Source: Embleya sp040605455 (GTDB taxonomy: Bacteria; Actinomycetota; Actinomycetes; Streptomycetales; Streptomycetaceae). From it: a stretch of 64,000 bases of DNA. The notes beneath the pieces were generated by a model. That model was not told where the DNA came from, did no database searches, and saw only the letters and a list, made by a program, of their open reading frames with translations. The stretch covers positions 18,002 to 82,001 of the forward strand of contig NZ_JBEXCV010000021.1 of assembly GCF_040605455.1 (NCBI RefSeq), read 5' to 3'. How positions within the stretch are numbered: position 1 is the stretch's first letter; each line of letters opens with the position of its first letter. The translations under genes were made by a program, and so were the position numbers. Of the stretch, positions 8,006 through 16,179 are shown in pieces.

Positions 8006-8650
8006 ATGACGAAGCAGATGAAGGGCATTCTGGGCAAGAAGCTCGGCATGACCCAGGTCTGGGACGAGAACAACCGCGTCGTTCCAGTGACTGTGGTCGA
8101 GGCCGGGCCCTGCGTCGTGACCCAGGTCCGCAACGCCGAGGTCGATGGCTACTCCGCCGTCCAGATCGCGTTCGGCGCGATCGACCCGCGCAAGGTGAAC
8201 AAGCCGCTCGCCGGCCACTTCGCCAAGGCCGGTGTGACTCCGCGTCGCCACCTGGTCGAGCTCCGCACCTCCGACGCCGGCGAATACACGCTGGCGCAGG
8301 AGATCACCGCCGAGGTGTTCGAGGCCGGCCAGAAGGTCGACGTCATGGGCACCTCGAAGGGCAAGGGCACGGCCGGTGTCATGAAGCGACATGGCTTCAA
8401 GGGTCTCGGCAGCTCGCACGGTACGCAGCGCAAGCACCGTTCGCCCGGCTCGATCGGTGGCTGCGCCACCCCGGGTCGTGTGTTCAAGGGCGTGCGCATG
8501 GCAGGCCGCATGGGTAACGAGCGCGTCTCCACCCAGAACCTGACCGTGCACGCCGTCGACACCGAGAAGGGCCTGCTCCTGATCAAGGGTGCGGTCCCCG
8601 GTCCGAACGGCGGCCTGGTTCTGGTGCGCACTGCTGCGAAGGGTGTGTGA
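8006..8650 (+). CDS. rplC: 50S ribosomal protein L3
   Basis: This is a 214-residue L3, an early 50S assembly protein reaching toward the peptidyl-transferase centre. The motifs GILGKKLGMTQVW, GTSKGKGTAGVMKRHGF and the loop GSIGGCATPGRVFKGVRMAG are present. ATG 8006 gives the standard start MTKQMKGILG; the frame is open further upstream but without resemblance to L3. The stop overlaps the region of the rplD start. Confidence 0.97.
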   Translation: MTKQMKGILGKKLGMTQVWDENNRVVPVTVVEAGPCVVTQVRNAEVDGYSAVQIAFGAIDPRKVNKPLAGHFAKAGVTPRRHLVELRTSDAGEYTLAQEITAEVFEAGQKVDVMGTSKGKGTAGVMKRHGFKGLGSSHGTQRKHRSPGSIGGCATPGRVFKGVRMAGRMGNERVSTQNLTVHAVDTEKGLLLIKGAVPGPNGGLVLVRTAAKGV

Positions 8651-8655
8651 ATTTC

Positions 8656-9333
8656 ATGACCAGCATTGACGTTCTTTCGCCCGCCGGCGAGAAGTCCGGG
8701 ACGATCGACCTCCCCGCGGAGCTGTTCGACGTCCAGGTGAGCATCCCGACGATCCACCAGGTCGTCGTGGCCCAGCTCGCCGCGGCTCGTCAGGGCACGC
8801 ACAAGACCAAGACTCGTGGCGAGGTTCGTGGTGGTGGGCGCAAGCCGTACCGCCAGAAGGGCACCGGCCGCGCCCGTCAGGGCTCGACCCGCGCGCCGCA
8901 GTTCGCCGGTGGTGGCGTTGTGCACGGTCCCGTGCCGCGCGACTACGAGCAGCGGACCCCGAAGAAGATGAAGGCGTCCGCCCTGCGCGGTGCCCTCTCC
9001 GACCGGGCGCGTCACGAGCGCATCCACTGCGTTTCCGCGCTGATCGAGGGCGACAAGCCGTCGGTCAAGGCGGCGAAGACGCTGCTCGGCAAGATCAGTG
9101 AGCGCAAGAACGTGCTCCTGGTCGTCGAGAAGTCCGACACCACTGCCTGGCTGAGCGCCCGCAACCTTCCGCAGGTGCACTTGCTCGAGGTCGGGCAGCT
9201 GAACACCTACGACGTGCTCGTCTCCGACGACGTGGTCTTCACGAAGGCCGCTCTGGAGCGCTTCATCGCCGGACCGGCCCAGGCCGCCTCGGCGGTCGCG
9301 AGCTCCGACGAGCTCGAAGGGAGCCACGCGTGA
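8656..9333 (+). CDS. rplD: 50S ribosomal protein L4
   Basis: This is a 225-residue L4, which lines the exit tunnel and in enterobacteria also represses the S10 operon. The tunnel loop contains GGGRKPYRQKGTGRARQGS, and the C-terminal NTYDVLVSDDVVF is conserved. ATG 8656 was preferred over the in-frame GTG 8647, which overlaps the rplC stop. From ATG 8656 the AAGGG at 8639-8643 sits 12 bases away, whereas it is only 3 bases from the GTG. Confidence 0.95.
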   Translation: MTSIDVLSPAGEKSGTIDLPAELFDVQVSIPTIHQVVVAQLAAARQGTHKTKTRGEVRGGGRKPYRQKGTGRARQGSTRAPQFAGGGVVHGPVPRDYEQRTPKKMKASALRGALSDRARHERIHCVSALIEGDKPSVKAAKTLLGKISERKNVLLVVEKSDTTAWLSARNLPQVHLLEVGQLNTYDVLVSDDVVFTKAALERFIAGPAQAASAVASSDELEGSHA

Positions 9334-9671
9334 GCACCGACACCGTCGAGAGCACGACGAAGGTCACCAGCAAGACCTACACCGACCCGCGCGACGTGCT
9401 GCTGAAGCCGGTGATCTCGGAGAAGAGCTACGGGCTCATCGACGAGAACAAGTACACGTTCATCGTGCACCCCGACGCCAACAAGACCCAGATCAAGCAG
9501 GCCGTCATCGCGGTCTTCGGAGTCAAGGTCGAGAGCGTCAACACGATCAACCGCGTCGGTAAGCGCAAGCGCACCAAGACCGGTTTCGGTAAGCGCAAGG
9601 ACACGAAGCGCGCGATCGTCACCCTTGCAGAGGGCGAGCGGATCGACATCTTCGGTGGACCCGTCGGCTGA
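9330..9671 (+). CDS. rplW: 50S ribosomal protein L23
   Basis: This is a 113-residue L23, which sits at the tunnel exit and docks signal recognition particle and trigger factor. The conserved core starts at TDPRDVLLKPVISEKSY and continues through HPDANKTQIKQAV to the end IDIFGGPVG. The GTG at 9330 shares the bases GTGA with the rplD stop, indicating translational coupling. A short N-terminal extension (about 12 residues) precedes the core, as in other actinobacteria. Confidence 0.96.
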   Translation: MSTDTVESTTKVTSKTYTDPRDVLLKPVISEKSYGLIDENKYTFIVHPDANKTQIKQAVIAVFGVKVESVNTINRVGKRKRTKTGFGKRKDTKRAIVTLAEGERIDIFGGPVG

Positions 9672-9705
9672 CGGCCGCTGATACGGACGAGGACTAAGAG
9701 AAGCC

Positions 9706-10542
9706 ATGGGCATCCGCAAGTACAAGCCGACGACGCCGGGCCGTCGTGGCGCCAGCGTCGCCGACTTCGTCGAGATCACGCGGTCCGAGCCGGAGAAGTC
9801 GCTGGTCCGCCCTCTGCACAGCAAGGGTGGTCGTAACAACCACGGCCGTGTGACTGCTCGCCACCAGGGTGGCGGCCACAAGCGCGCGTACCGACTGATC
9901 GACTTCCGGCGCAACGACAAGGACGGCGTTCCGGCGAAGGTCGCTCACATCGAGTACGACCCGAACCGCACCGCGCGCATCGCTCTTCTGCACTACGCGG
10001 ACGGCGAGAAGCGCTACATCCTGTGCCCGAACAAGCTGAAGCAGGGCGACCGGATCGAAAACGGTCCGGGCGCCGACATCAAGCCGGGCAACAACATGCC
10101 GCTCCGGAACATCCCGGTCGGTACGGTCATCCACGCCATCGAGCTTCGGCCCGGTGGCGGCGCGAAGATCGCCCGTTCCGCGGGTGTCAGCGTGCAGCTG
10201 CTGGCGAAGGAGGGCGCTCACGCGACCCTCCGCATGCCCTCGGGCGAAATTCGCCTGGTGGACGTGCGCTGCCGGGCGACGATCGGCGAGATCGGCAATG
10301 CCGAGCAGTCGAACATCAACTGGGGCAAGGCCGGTCGCATGCGCTGGAAGGGCAAGCGCCCGACCGTCCGCGGTGTGGCGATGAACCCCATCGACCACCC
10401 GCACGGTGGTGGTGAGGGTAAGACCTCTGGTGGTCGCCACCCGGTGAGCCCCTGGGGTAAGCCCGAGGGTCGTACTCGCCGGCCGAAGAAGGCCAGCGAC
10501 AAGCTCATCATCCGCCGCCGCAAGACGAACAAGAAGCGCTAG
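9706..10542 (+). CDS. rplB: 50S ribosomal protein L2
   Basis: This is a 278-residue L2, a core 50S protein needed for subunit joining and peptidyl-transferase activity. The start MGIRKYKPTTPGRRG and the motif MNPIDHPHGGGEGKTSGG, containing the conserved His, are intact. The tail RRRKTNKKR is basic as expected. It lies 34 bp after rplW and 11 bp before rpsS. Confidence 0.98.
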   Translation: MGIRKYKPTTPGRRGASVADFVEITRSEPEKSLVRPLHSKGGRNNHGRVTARHQGGGHKRAYRLIDFRRNDKDGVPAKVAHIEYDPNRTARIALLHYADGEKRYILCPNKLKQGDRIENGPGADIKPGNNMPLRNIPVGTVIHAIELRPGGGAKIARSAGVSVQLLAKEGAHATLRMPSGEIRLVDVRCRATIGEIGNAEQSNINWGKAGRMRWKGKRPTVRGVAMNPIDHPHGGGEGKTSGGRHPVSPWGKPEGRTRRPKKASDKLIIRRRKTNKKR

Positions 10543-10553
10543 GAGCAGTCTCG

Positions 10554-10835
10554 ATGCCGCGCAGTCTCAAGAAGGGACCCTTCGTCGACGGCCACCTCAT
10601 CAAGAAGGTGGACGTACAGAACGACAAGGGAACCAAGAACGTCATCAAGACCTGGTCCCGCCGCTCGATGATCGTCCCGGCGATGCTGGGCCACACGATC
10701 GCGGTGCACGACGGCCGTAAGCACGTCCCGGTGTTCGTGACCGAGTCGATGGTCGGCCACAAGCTCGGCGAGTTCGCGCCGACTCGGACCTTCCGCGGTC
10801 ACGAGAAGGACGACCGGAAGTCGCGTCGTCGCTGA
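10554..10835 (+). CDS. rpsS: 30S ribosomal protein S19
   Basis: This is a 93-residue S19, a head protein of the 30S subunit that pairs with S13 near the A site. The start MPRSLKKGPFVDGHL and the core TWSRRSMIVPAMLGHTIAVH are diagnostic. It sits between rplB and rplV in standard S10-operon order. Confidence 0.97.
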   Translation: MPRSLKKGPFVDGHLIKKVDVQNDKGTKNVIKTWSRRSMIVPAMLGHTIAVHDGRKHVPVFVTESMVGHKLGEFAPTRTFRGHEKDDRKSRRR

Positions 10836-10878
10836 CGCGGCGAATCGCATGGATATCGAGATGAGCAAGGGGACGTCG

Positions 10879-11223
10879 ATGGAAGCCAGGGCTCAGGCGC
10901 GGTACATCCGCGTCACGCCCATGAAGGCCCGCCGTGTGGTGGACCTCATCCGTGGCATGAACGCCGCGGAGGCCCAGGCGGTCCTGCGATTCGCTCCGCA
11001 GGCCGCGAGTGAGCCGGTCGGCAAGGTGCTGGACAGCGCCATTGCCAACGCCGGTCACAACCACAACTTGGACACGAACATCCTGTACGTGTCCGCCGCC
11101 TACGTGGACGAGGGTCCGACCCTCAAGCGTTTCCGTCCGCGGGCACAGGGCCGGGCGTACCGCATCCGCAAGCGCACCAGCCACATCACCGTGGTTGTCG
11201 CCGAGAAGGAGAGGACCCGCTAG
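10879..11223 (+). CDS. rplV: 50S ribosomal protein L22
   Basis: This is a 114-residue L22, whose hairpin lines the polypeptide exit tunnel; macrolide-resistance changes map to that hairpin in other bacteria. MEARAQARYIRVTPMKARRV and KRFRPRAQGRAYRIRKRTSH are typical. Three in-frame ATGs exist (10849, 10861, 10879). I chose 10879 because AAGGGG ends 6 bases upstream and the protein then matches the family start. The rpsC GTG overlaps its TAG by one base. Confidence 0.95.
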   Translation: MEARAQARYIRVTPMKARRVVDLIRGMNAAEAQAVLRFAPQAASEPVGKVLDSAIANAGHNHNLDTNILYVSAAYVDEGPTLKRFRPRAQGRAYRIRKRTSHITVVVAEKERTR

Positions 11224-12098
11224 TGGGCCAGAAGGTTAACCCGCACGGGTTCCGTCTCGGCATCACCACGGACTTCAAGTCCCGGTGGTACGCCGACAAG
11301 CTGTACAAGGACTACGTCGGCGAGGACGTCAAGATTCGTCAGATGATGACGAAGGGCATGGAGCGCGCCGGGATCTCGAAGGTAGAGATCGAGCGCACCC
11401 GTGAGCGCGTCCGCGTCGACATCCACACCGCCCGGCCGGGCATCGTCATCGGCCGTCGTGGTGCGGAGGCCGACCGCATCCGCGGTGAGCTGGAGAAGCT
11501 CACCGGCAAGCAGGTTCAGCTGAACATCCTTGAGGTCAAGAACCCCGAGGTCGACGCTCAGCTTGTGGCGCAGGGTGTGGCCGAGCAGCTCTCGAGCCGC
11601 GTGTCCTTCCGCCGCGCGATGCGCAAGGCGATGCAGAGCTCCATGAAGGCCGGGGCCAAGGGCATCAAGATCCAGTGCGGTGGTCGTCTGGGTGGGGCCG
11701 AAATGTCCCGCTCGGAGTTCTACCGTGAGGGTCGCGTGCCGCTGCACACGCTGCGCGCCAACGTCGACTACGGCTTCTTCGAGGCCCGTACGACGTTCGG
11801 TCGCATCGGTGTGAAGGTGTGGATCTACAAGGGCGACGTCAAGAACATCGCCGAGGTCCGCGCCGAGAACGCCGCGGCTCGTGCCAGCAACCGTCCCGCC
11901 CGCGGCGGCGCTCCCGAGCGTCCCCGTCGTGGTGGCGAGGGTGGCGGCGGCGGTCGTGGCGGCGAGCGCGGTGGCCGTGGTGGCCGCGGCGGACGTCCGC
12001 AGCAGAACGACGCGCAGGCCACCGGTTCCTCGGACACCGGCTCCGCGCCGGCGGCCGAGGCTGTGAACTCGGCGCCCGAATCCGGATCGGAGGCCTGA
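11223..12098 (+). CDS. rpsC: 30S ribosomal protein S3 with Gly/Arg-rich C-terminal tail
   Basis: This is a 291-residue S3, which binds 16S rRNA in the head and helps form the mRNA entry helicase. The KH motif GIVIGRRGAEADRIR and the C-terminal domain GVKVWIYKGD are intact. After about residue 210 there is a tail of roughly 80 residues with repeated RGG/GGRG blocks, ending in a Ser/Ala/Glu-rich stretch. Such tails occur in actinobacterial S3 and look disordered. GTG 11223 overlaps the rplV stop. Confidence 0.97.
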   Translation: MGQKVNPHGFRLGITTDFKSRWYADKLYKDYVGEDVKIRQMMTKGMERAGISKVEIERTRERVRVDIHTARPGIVIGRRGAEADRIRGELEKLTGKQVQLNILEVKNPEVDAQLVAQGVAEQLSSRVSFRRAMRKAMQSSMKAGAKGIKIQCGGRLGGAEMSRSEFYREGRVPLHTLRANVDYGFFEARTTFGRIGVKVWIYKGDVKNIAEVRAENAAARASNRPARGGAPERPRRGGEGGGGGRGGERGGRGGRGGRPQQNDAQATGSSDTGSAPAAEAVNSAPESGSEA

Positions 12099-12103
12099 CC
12101 CCG

Positions 12104-12523
12104 ATGCTGATCCCCCGCAGGGTCAAGCACCGCAAGCAGCACCACCCCAAGCGTGGTGGCCGCGCCAAGGGCGGTACGGAACTGGCGTTCGGCGAGTACG
12201 GCATCCAGGCCCTGGGCCAGGCGTACGTGACCAACCGTCAGATCGAGTCCGCTCGTATTGCCATCACCCGGCACATTCGCCGTGGTGGCAAGGTGTGGAT
12301 CAACATCTACCCCGACCGTCCGCTGACCAAGAAGCCTGCCGAGACCCGCATGGGTTCCGGTAAGGGCTCGCCCGAGTGGTGGGTCGCGAACGTCAAGCCC
12401 GGTCGGGTGATGTTCGAACTGTCGTACCCGAACGAGAAGGTGGCTCGTGAGGCGCTTACCCGCGCCGTGCACAAGCTGCCGATGAAGTGCCGGATCGTCC
12501 GGCGCGAGGCTGGTGAGGCGTGA
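12104..12523 (+). CDS. rplP: 50S ribosomal protein L16
   Basis: This is a 139-residue L16, a late-assembly 50S protein contacting A-site tRNA. The start MLIPRRVKHRKQHHPKRGG and RMGSGKGSPEWWVANVKPG are diagnostic. ATG 12104 is 5 bases after the rpsC stop. Its TGA overlaps the rpmC ATG (TGATG). Confidence 0.97.
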   Translation: MLIPRRVKHRKQHHPKRGGRAKGGTELAFGEYGIQALGQAYVTNRQIESARIAITRHIRRGGKVWINIYPDRPLTKKPAETRMGSGKGSPEWWVANVKPGRVMFELSYPNEKVAREALTRAVHKLPMKCRIVRREAGEA

Positions 12524-12756
12524 TGGCGGCCGTTACCAAGGCGTCCGAGCTCCGCGAACTCGGTGACGAGGAAATCGTCGCCAAGCTCCGCGAAGCCAAG
12601 GAGGAGCTGTTCAACCTCCGTTTCCAGGCGGCGACCGGGCAGCTCGAAAACCACGGGCGGCTCAAGGCTGTCCGTAAGGACATCGCCCGGATCTACACGC
12701 TGATGCGCGAGCGCGAGCTGGGCATCGACGTGCAGGAGACCGGAGGCGCGGCGTGA
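12523..12756 (+). CDS. rpmC: 50S ribosomal protein L29
   Basis: This is a 77-residue L29, a helical-hairpin protein near the tunnel exit. The core LREAKEELFNLRFQAATGQL and VRKDIARIYTLMRERE fits the family. ATG 12523, overlapping the rplP stop, was preferred to the GTG immediately before it. The next gene starts within its stop (GTGA). Confidence 0.96.
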   Translation: MAAVTKASELRELGDEEIVAKLREAKEELFNLRFQAATGQLENHGRLKAVRKDIARIYTLMRERELGIDVQETGGAA

Positions 12757-13034
12757 GCGAGAAGACTGAGATGACTGAAGCAACCCGGGGTTTCCGCAAG
12801 ACCCGTGAGGGCCTCGTCGTCAGCGACAAGATGGACAAGACCGTCGTCGTCGCCGTCGAGGACCGCGTGAAGCACCCGATGTACGGCAAGGTCATCCGCC
12901 GCACGAACAAGCTGAAGGCTCACGACGAGCAGAACGCCTGTGGCGTCGGTGACCGTGTCGTCCTCATGGAGACTCGGCCGCTGTCCGCCAGCAAGCGTTG
13001 GCGCATCGTCGAGATCCTCGAAAAGGCCAAGTAG
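12753..13034 (+). CDS. rpsQ: 30S ribosomal protein S17
   Basis: This is a 93-residue S17, an OB-fold protein of the 30S body. GLVVSDKMDKTVVVAVEDRV and VLMETRPLSASKRWRIVEIL are conserved. The GTG at 12753 overlaps the rpmC stop. A 62-bp gap follows before rplN, where the S10 part of the cluster passes into the spc part. Confidence 0.97.
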   Translation: MSEKTEMTEATRGFRKTREGLVVSDKMDKTVVVAVEDRVKHPMYGKVIRRTNKLKAHDEQNACGVGDRVVLMETRPLSASKRWRIVEILEKAK

Positions 13035-13096
13035 CGAGCGCCGGTCGCCCCACCAACCGTGGGTCGTGACCGCGACGTGACGATCAGGAGTTAGAC

Positions 13097-13465
13097 GTGA
13101 TCCAGCAGGAGTCGCGACTGCGAGTCGCCGACAACACGGGTGCGAAGGAGATTCTCTGCATCCGTGTGCTCGGTGGCTCCGGCCGGCGCTACGCGGGCAT
13201 CGGGGACGTCATCGTTGCCACCGTCAAGGACGCGATCCCCGGTGGCAACGTGAAGAAGGGTGACGTCATCAAGGCGGTCATCGTGCGGACCGTGAAGGAG
13301 CGCCGGCGTGTCGACGGCTCCTACATCCGCTTCGACGAGAACGCCGCCGTTGTCCTGAAGAACGATGGCGAACCCCGAGGCACCCGTATTTTCGGCCCGG
13401 TCGGCCGTGAGCTTCGTGAGAAGAAGTTCATGAAGATCATCTCGCTCGCGCCGGAGGTGCTCTAA
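13097..13465 (+). CDS. rplN: 50S ribosomal protein L14
   Basis: This is a 122-residue L14, at the 50S face that contacts 16S rRNA in intersubunit bridges. The start VIQQESRLRVADNTGAKE and FDENAAVVLKNDGEPRGTRI are diagnostic. GTG 13097 follows CAGGAG at 13085-13090. This is the first gene of the classical spc operon, but no terminator separates it from rpsQ. Confidence 0.98.
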   Translation: MIQQESRLRVADNTGAKEILCIRVLGGSGRRYAGIGDVIVATVKDAIPGGNVKKGDVIKAVIVRTVKERRRVDGSYIRFDENAAVVLKNDGEPRGTRIFGPVGRELREKKFMKIISLAPEVL

Positions 13466-13468
13466 CCA

Positions 13469-13804
13469 ATGGCGAAGGCGATGAAGATCAAGAAGGGTGA
13501 CCTGGTACAGGTCATCACGGGCAAGGACAAGGGCAAGCAGGGCAAGGTCATCGCGGCCTTCCCGCCGAAGGAGCGCGTCCTGGTCGAGGGCGTCAACCGG
13601 ATCAAGAAGCACACCAAGGTCGGTCAGTCCGCCAAGGGTGCCAAGACCGGTGGCATCATCACCCAGGAAGCCTCCATCCACGTCAGCAACGTGATGCTGG
13701 TGGTGGAGAAGGACGGTAAGAAGGTCCCGACGCGGACCGGCTTCCGGTTCGATGACGAGGGCAACAAGATCCGGTACGCCAAGCGGACCGGTGAGGACAT
13801 CTGA
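13469..13804 (+). CDS. rplX: 50S ribosomal protein L24
   Basis: This is a 111-residue L24, an assembly initiator of the 50S subunit with a KOW fold. MKIKKGDLVQVITGKDKGKQ and VEGVNRIKKHTK match the family. Start ATG 13469 (MAKAMKIKK) has GGAGGTG ten bases upstream. The in-frame ATG at 13481 is possible but would leave a 22-base spacing. The TGA overlaps the rplE ATG. Confidence 0.95.
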   Translation: MAKAMKIKKGDLVQVITGKDKGKQGKVIAAFPPKERVLVEGVNRIKKHTKVGQSAKGAKTGGIITQEASIHVSNVMLVVEKDGKKVPTRTGFRFDDEGNKIRYAKRTGEDI

Positions 13805-14373
13805 TGACGGTCACCACTGAGGCGCGCGAACTGCCGCGTCTGAAGCAGCGTTACCGCGAGGAGATCCTCGGCAAGCTGCGTGAAGAGTTCTCGTTCGAGA
13901 ACGTCATGCAGGTTCCGGGTGTCACCAAGATCGTGGTCAACATGGGTGTGGGCGACGCCGCCCGCGACTCGAAGCTGATCGACGGCGCGATCAAGGACCT
14001 GATGGCCATCACCGGCCAGAAGCCCCAGGTCACGAAGGCCCGCAAGTCCATCGCGCAGTTCAAGCTGCGTGAAGGTCAGCCGATCGGCGCGCACGTTACA
14101 CTGCGCGGCGACCGGATGTGGGAGTTCCTCGACCGTCTGCTGTCGATCGCTCTGCCGCGTATCCGCGACTTCCGCGGCCTCTCGCCGAAGCAGTTCGACG
14201 GCCGCGGCAACTACACCTTCGGTCTCACGGAGCAGTCGATGTTCCACGAGATCGACCAGGACAAGATCGACCGCGTTCGCGGCATGGACATCACTGTGGT
14301 GACCAGCGCCAAGAACGACGACGAGGGCCGCGCTCTGCTGCGTCTCCTCGGCTTCCCGTTCAAGGAAGCGTGA
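13804..14373 (+). CDS. rplE: 50S ribosomal protein L5
   Basis: This is a 189-residue L5, which binds 5S rRNA in the central protuberance and contacts P-site tRNA. VTKIVVNMGVGDAARDSK, GQKPQVTKARKSIAQFKLR and RIRDFRGLSPKQFDGRGNY are diagnostic. The ATG overlaps the rplX stop (TGATG). Confidence 0.98.
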   Translation: MTVTTEARELPRLKQRYREEILGKLREEFSFENVMQVPGVTKIVVNMGVGDAARDSKLIDGAIKDLMAITGQKPQVTKARKSIAQFKLREGQPIGAHVTLRGDRMWEFLDRLLSIALPRIRDFRGLSPKQFDGRGNYTFGLTEQSMFHEIDQDKIDRVRGMDITVVTSAKNDDEGRALLRLLGFPFKEA

Positions 14374-14417
14374 GCAGTCGGCTCGCCGACTGAGGAACGC
14401 AACAAGGAGACTGAGAC

Positions 14418-14603
14418 GTGGCGAAGAAGGCCCTGATCGCAAAGGCCGCCCGCAAGCCGAAGTTCGAGGTTCGTGGCTACACGCGCTGCCAGCGCTGTGG
14501 CCGCCCTCACTCGGTGTACCGCAAGTTCGGCCTGTGCCGCGTGTGCCTGCGCATGATGGCGCACGCCGGTGAGCTGCCGGGCGTCACCAAGAGCAGCTGG
14601 TAG
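14418..14603 (+). CDS. rpsN: 30S ribosomal protein S14, zinc-binding type Z
   Basis: This is a 61-residue S14 of the short zinc form. Four cysteines form two knuckles in CQRCGRPHSVYRKFGLCRVC. It lies in the spc operon between rplE and rpsH. Many actinobacteria carry a second, cysteine-free S14 under Zur control elsewhere; none is in this window. A 187-bp gap follows. Confidence 0.97.
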   Translation: MAKKALIAKAARKPKFEVRGYTRCQRCGRPHSVYRKFGLCRVCLRMMAHAGELPGVTKSSW

Positions 14604-14790
14604 TTCGCGGCGGCCGTTTCGGCGGCCGGCGCGACCCGGCACATCGCCCGTCCCGCGGGGACGAGCGAGAACAGTAACGACGTCGTAGGTCCCGCACCGC
14701 AGTCGTCGCCTCGCCGCTCTCCCTGGGGAGGGTGGCGGGGCGAGGGATCGCACGCCGGGAAACCACGGCGAGAAAGGCCTTGAGGCCGTC

Positions 14791-15189
14791 ATGACCATGA
14801 CCGACCCCATCGCAGACATGCTGACCCGTCTGCGGAACGCCAACTCGGCATATCACGACGACGTCGTGATGCCGTTCAGCAAGATCAAGTCGCACATCGC
14901 GGAGATCCTCCAGCAGGAGGGTTACATCCAGGGCTGGCGCGTCGAGGACGCGGAGGTGGGCAAGAAGCTCACCGTCGTCCTCAAGTACGGCCCGAACCGC
15001 GAGCGCTCGATCGCCGGCGTCCGCCGTGTGTCGAAGCCCGGTCTGCGGGTGTACGCAAAGTCCACGAACCTGCCGAAGGTGCTCGGTGGCCTCGGCGTCG
15101 CGATTATCTCGACGTCGACCGGTCTCCTCACCGACAAGCAGGCAGCCAAGAAGGGCGTGGGCGGGGAAGTCCTCGCCTTCGTCTGGTAA
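14791..15189 (+). CDS. rpsH: 30S ribosomal protein S8
   Basis: This is a 132-residue S8, a primary 16S rRNA binder of the central domain. In enterobacteria it is also the spc-operon repressor. MTMTDPIADMLTRLRNAN, SKIKSHIAEILQQEG and the end GGEVLAFVW are diagnostic. The 187-bp gap before it holds a GC-rich hairpin-forming stretch near 14710-14745 but no convincing promoter. Confidence 0.97.
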   Translation: MTMTDPIADMLTRLRNANSAYHDDVVMPFSKIKSHIAEILQQEGYIQGWRVEDAEVGKKLTVVLKYGPNRERSIAGVRRVSKPGLRVYAKSTNLPKVLGGLGVAIISTSTGLLTDKQAAKKGVGGEVLAFVW

Positions 15190-15207
15190 GGGAAGGGAAG
15201 GAGAGCA

Positions 15208-15747
15208 ATGTCGCGCATCGGACGTCTCCCCATCCCGGTTCCCACCGGTGTGGACGTCACCATCAATGGCCGCGAGGTTGTCGTGAAGGGCCCCAAGGGT
15301 TCCCTGTCGCACACCATCGCCGCCCCGATCGAGATCGCAAAGTCGGATGACGGCACCCTCGCGGTGACCCGTCCCGACGACGAGCGTCGCTCGAAGGCCC
15401 TGCACGGGCTGTCCCGGACGCTGGTGGCGAACATGATCACTGGTGTGACCCAGGGATACATCAAGAAGCTCGAGATCAGCGGTGTCGGTTACCGAGTCCA
15501 GGCGAAGGGCTCCTCGCTGGAGTTCGCGCTCGGATTCAGCCACCCCGTCGTCGTCGAGGCCCCGGAGGGCATCACCTTCGTGGTCGAGGCCCCGACCCGT
15601 TTCTCGGTCGAAGGCATCGACAAGCAGAAGGTCGGTGAAATCGCCGCGAACATCCGCAAGCTGCGGAAGCCCGACCCGTACAAGGCCAAGGGCGTCAAGT
15701 ACGCCGGCGAGGTCATCCGCCGCAAGGTCGGAAAGGCTGGTAAGTAG
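15208..15747 (+). CDS. rplF: 50S ribosomal protein L6
   Basis: This is a 179-residue L6 near the factor-binding stalk base. It has two similar domains: MSRIGRLPIPVPTGVDVTI at the start and LRKPDPYKAKGVKYAGEVI toward the end. GGAGAG lies before ATG 15208. rplR follows two bases after its stop. Confidence 0.98.
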   Translation: MSRIGRLPIPVPTGVDVTINGREVVVKGPKGSLSHTIAAPIEIAKSDDGTLAVTRPDDERRSKALHGLSRTLVANMITGVTQGYIKKLEISGVGYRVQAKGSSLEFALGFSHPVVVEAPEGITFVVEAPTRFSVEGIDKQKVGEIAANIRKLRKPDPYKAKGVKYAGEVIRRKVGKAGK

Positions 15748-15749
15748 GC

Positions 15750-16133
15750 ATGGCTGTCGGCGTGAAGACCGGCAAGGGCGTTGCGAAGAAGTCTGTCGCA
15801 CGCAAGCGCCGGCACATTCGGGTGCGGAAGAAGGTTTCCGGCACCCCGCTGCGGCCCCGTCTCGTCGTGAGCCGCTCCACCCGTCACATGGTGGCGCAGG
15901 TTATCGACGACATCGCCGGCCACACTCTCGCTTCGGCCTCCACGATGGACCCGTCCATCCGTGGTGGTGAGGGCGACAAGACCGCTCAGGCTCGCAAGGT
16001 CGGCGAATTGGTCGCCGAGCGCGCGAAGGCTGCCGGTGTAGAGGCTGTCGTGTTCGACCGCGGTGGTAACAAGTACCACGGTCGTATCGCCGCCCTCGCG
16101 GATGCCGCACGCGGAAACGGGCTCACCTTCTGA
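15750..16133 (+). CDS. rplR: 50S ribosomal protein L18
   Basis: This is a 127-residue L18, which binds 5S rRNA with L5 and L25. RKRRHIRVRKKVSGTPLRP and VVFDRGGNKYHGRIAALADA are diagnostic. It is tightly packed behind rplF; rpsE starts 46 bp later. Confidence 0.98.
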   Translation: MAVGVKTGKGVAKKSVARKRRHIRVRKKVSGTPLRPRLVVSRSTRHMVAQVIDDIAGHTLASASTMDPSIRGGEGDKTAQARKVGELVAERAKAAGVEAVVFDRGGNKYHGRIAALADAARGNGLTF

Positions 16134-16179
16134 GCCCGCTGCTCCGGACAAGCTTCGAACGACAGATGAGGACATTCTG

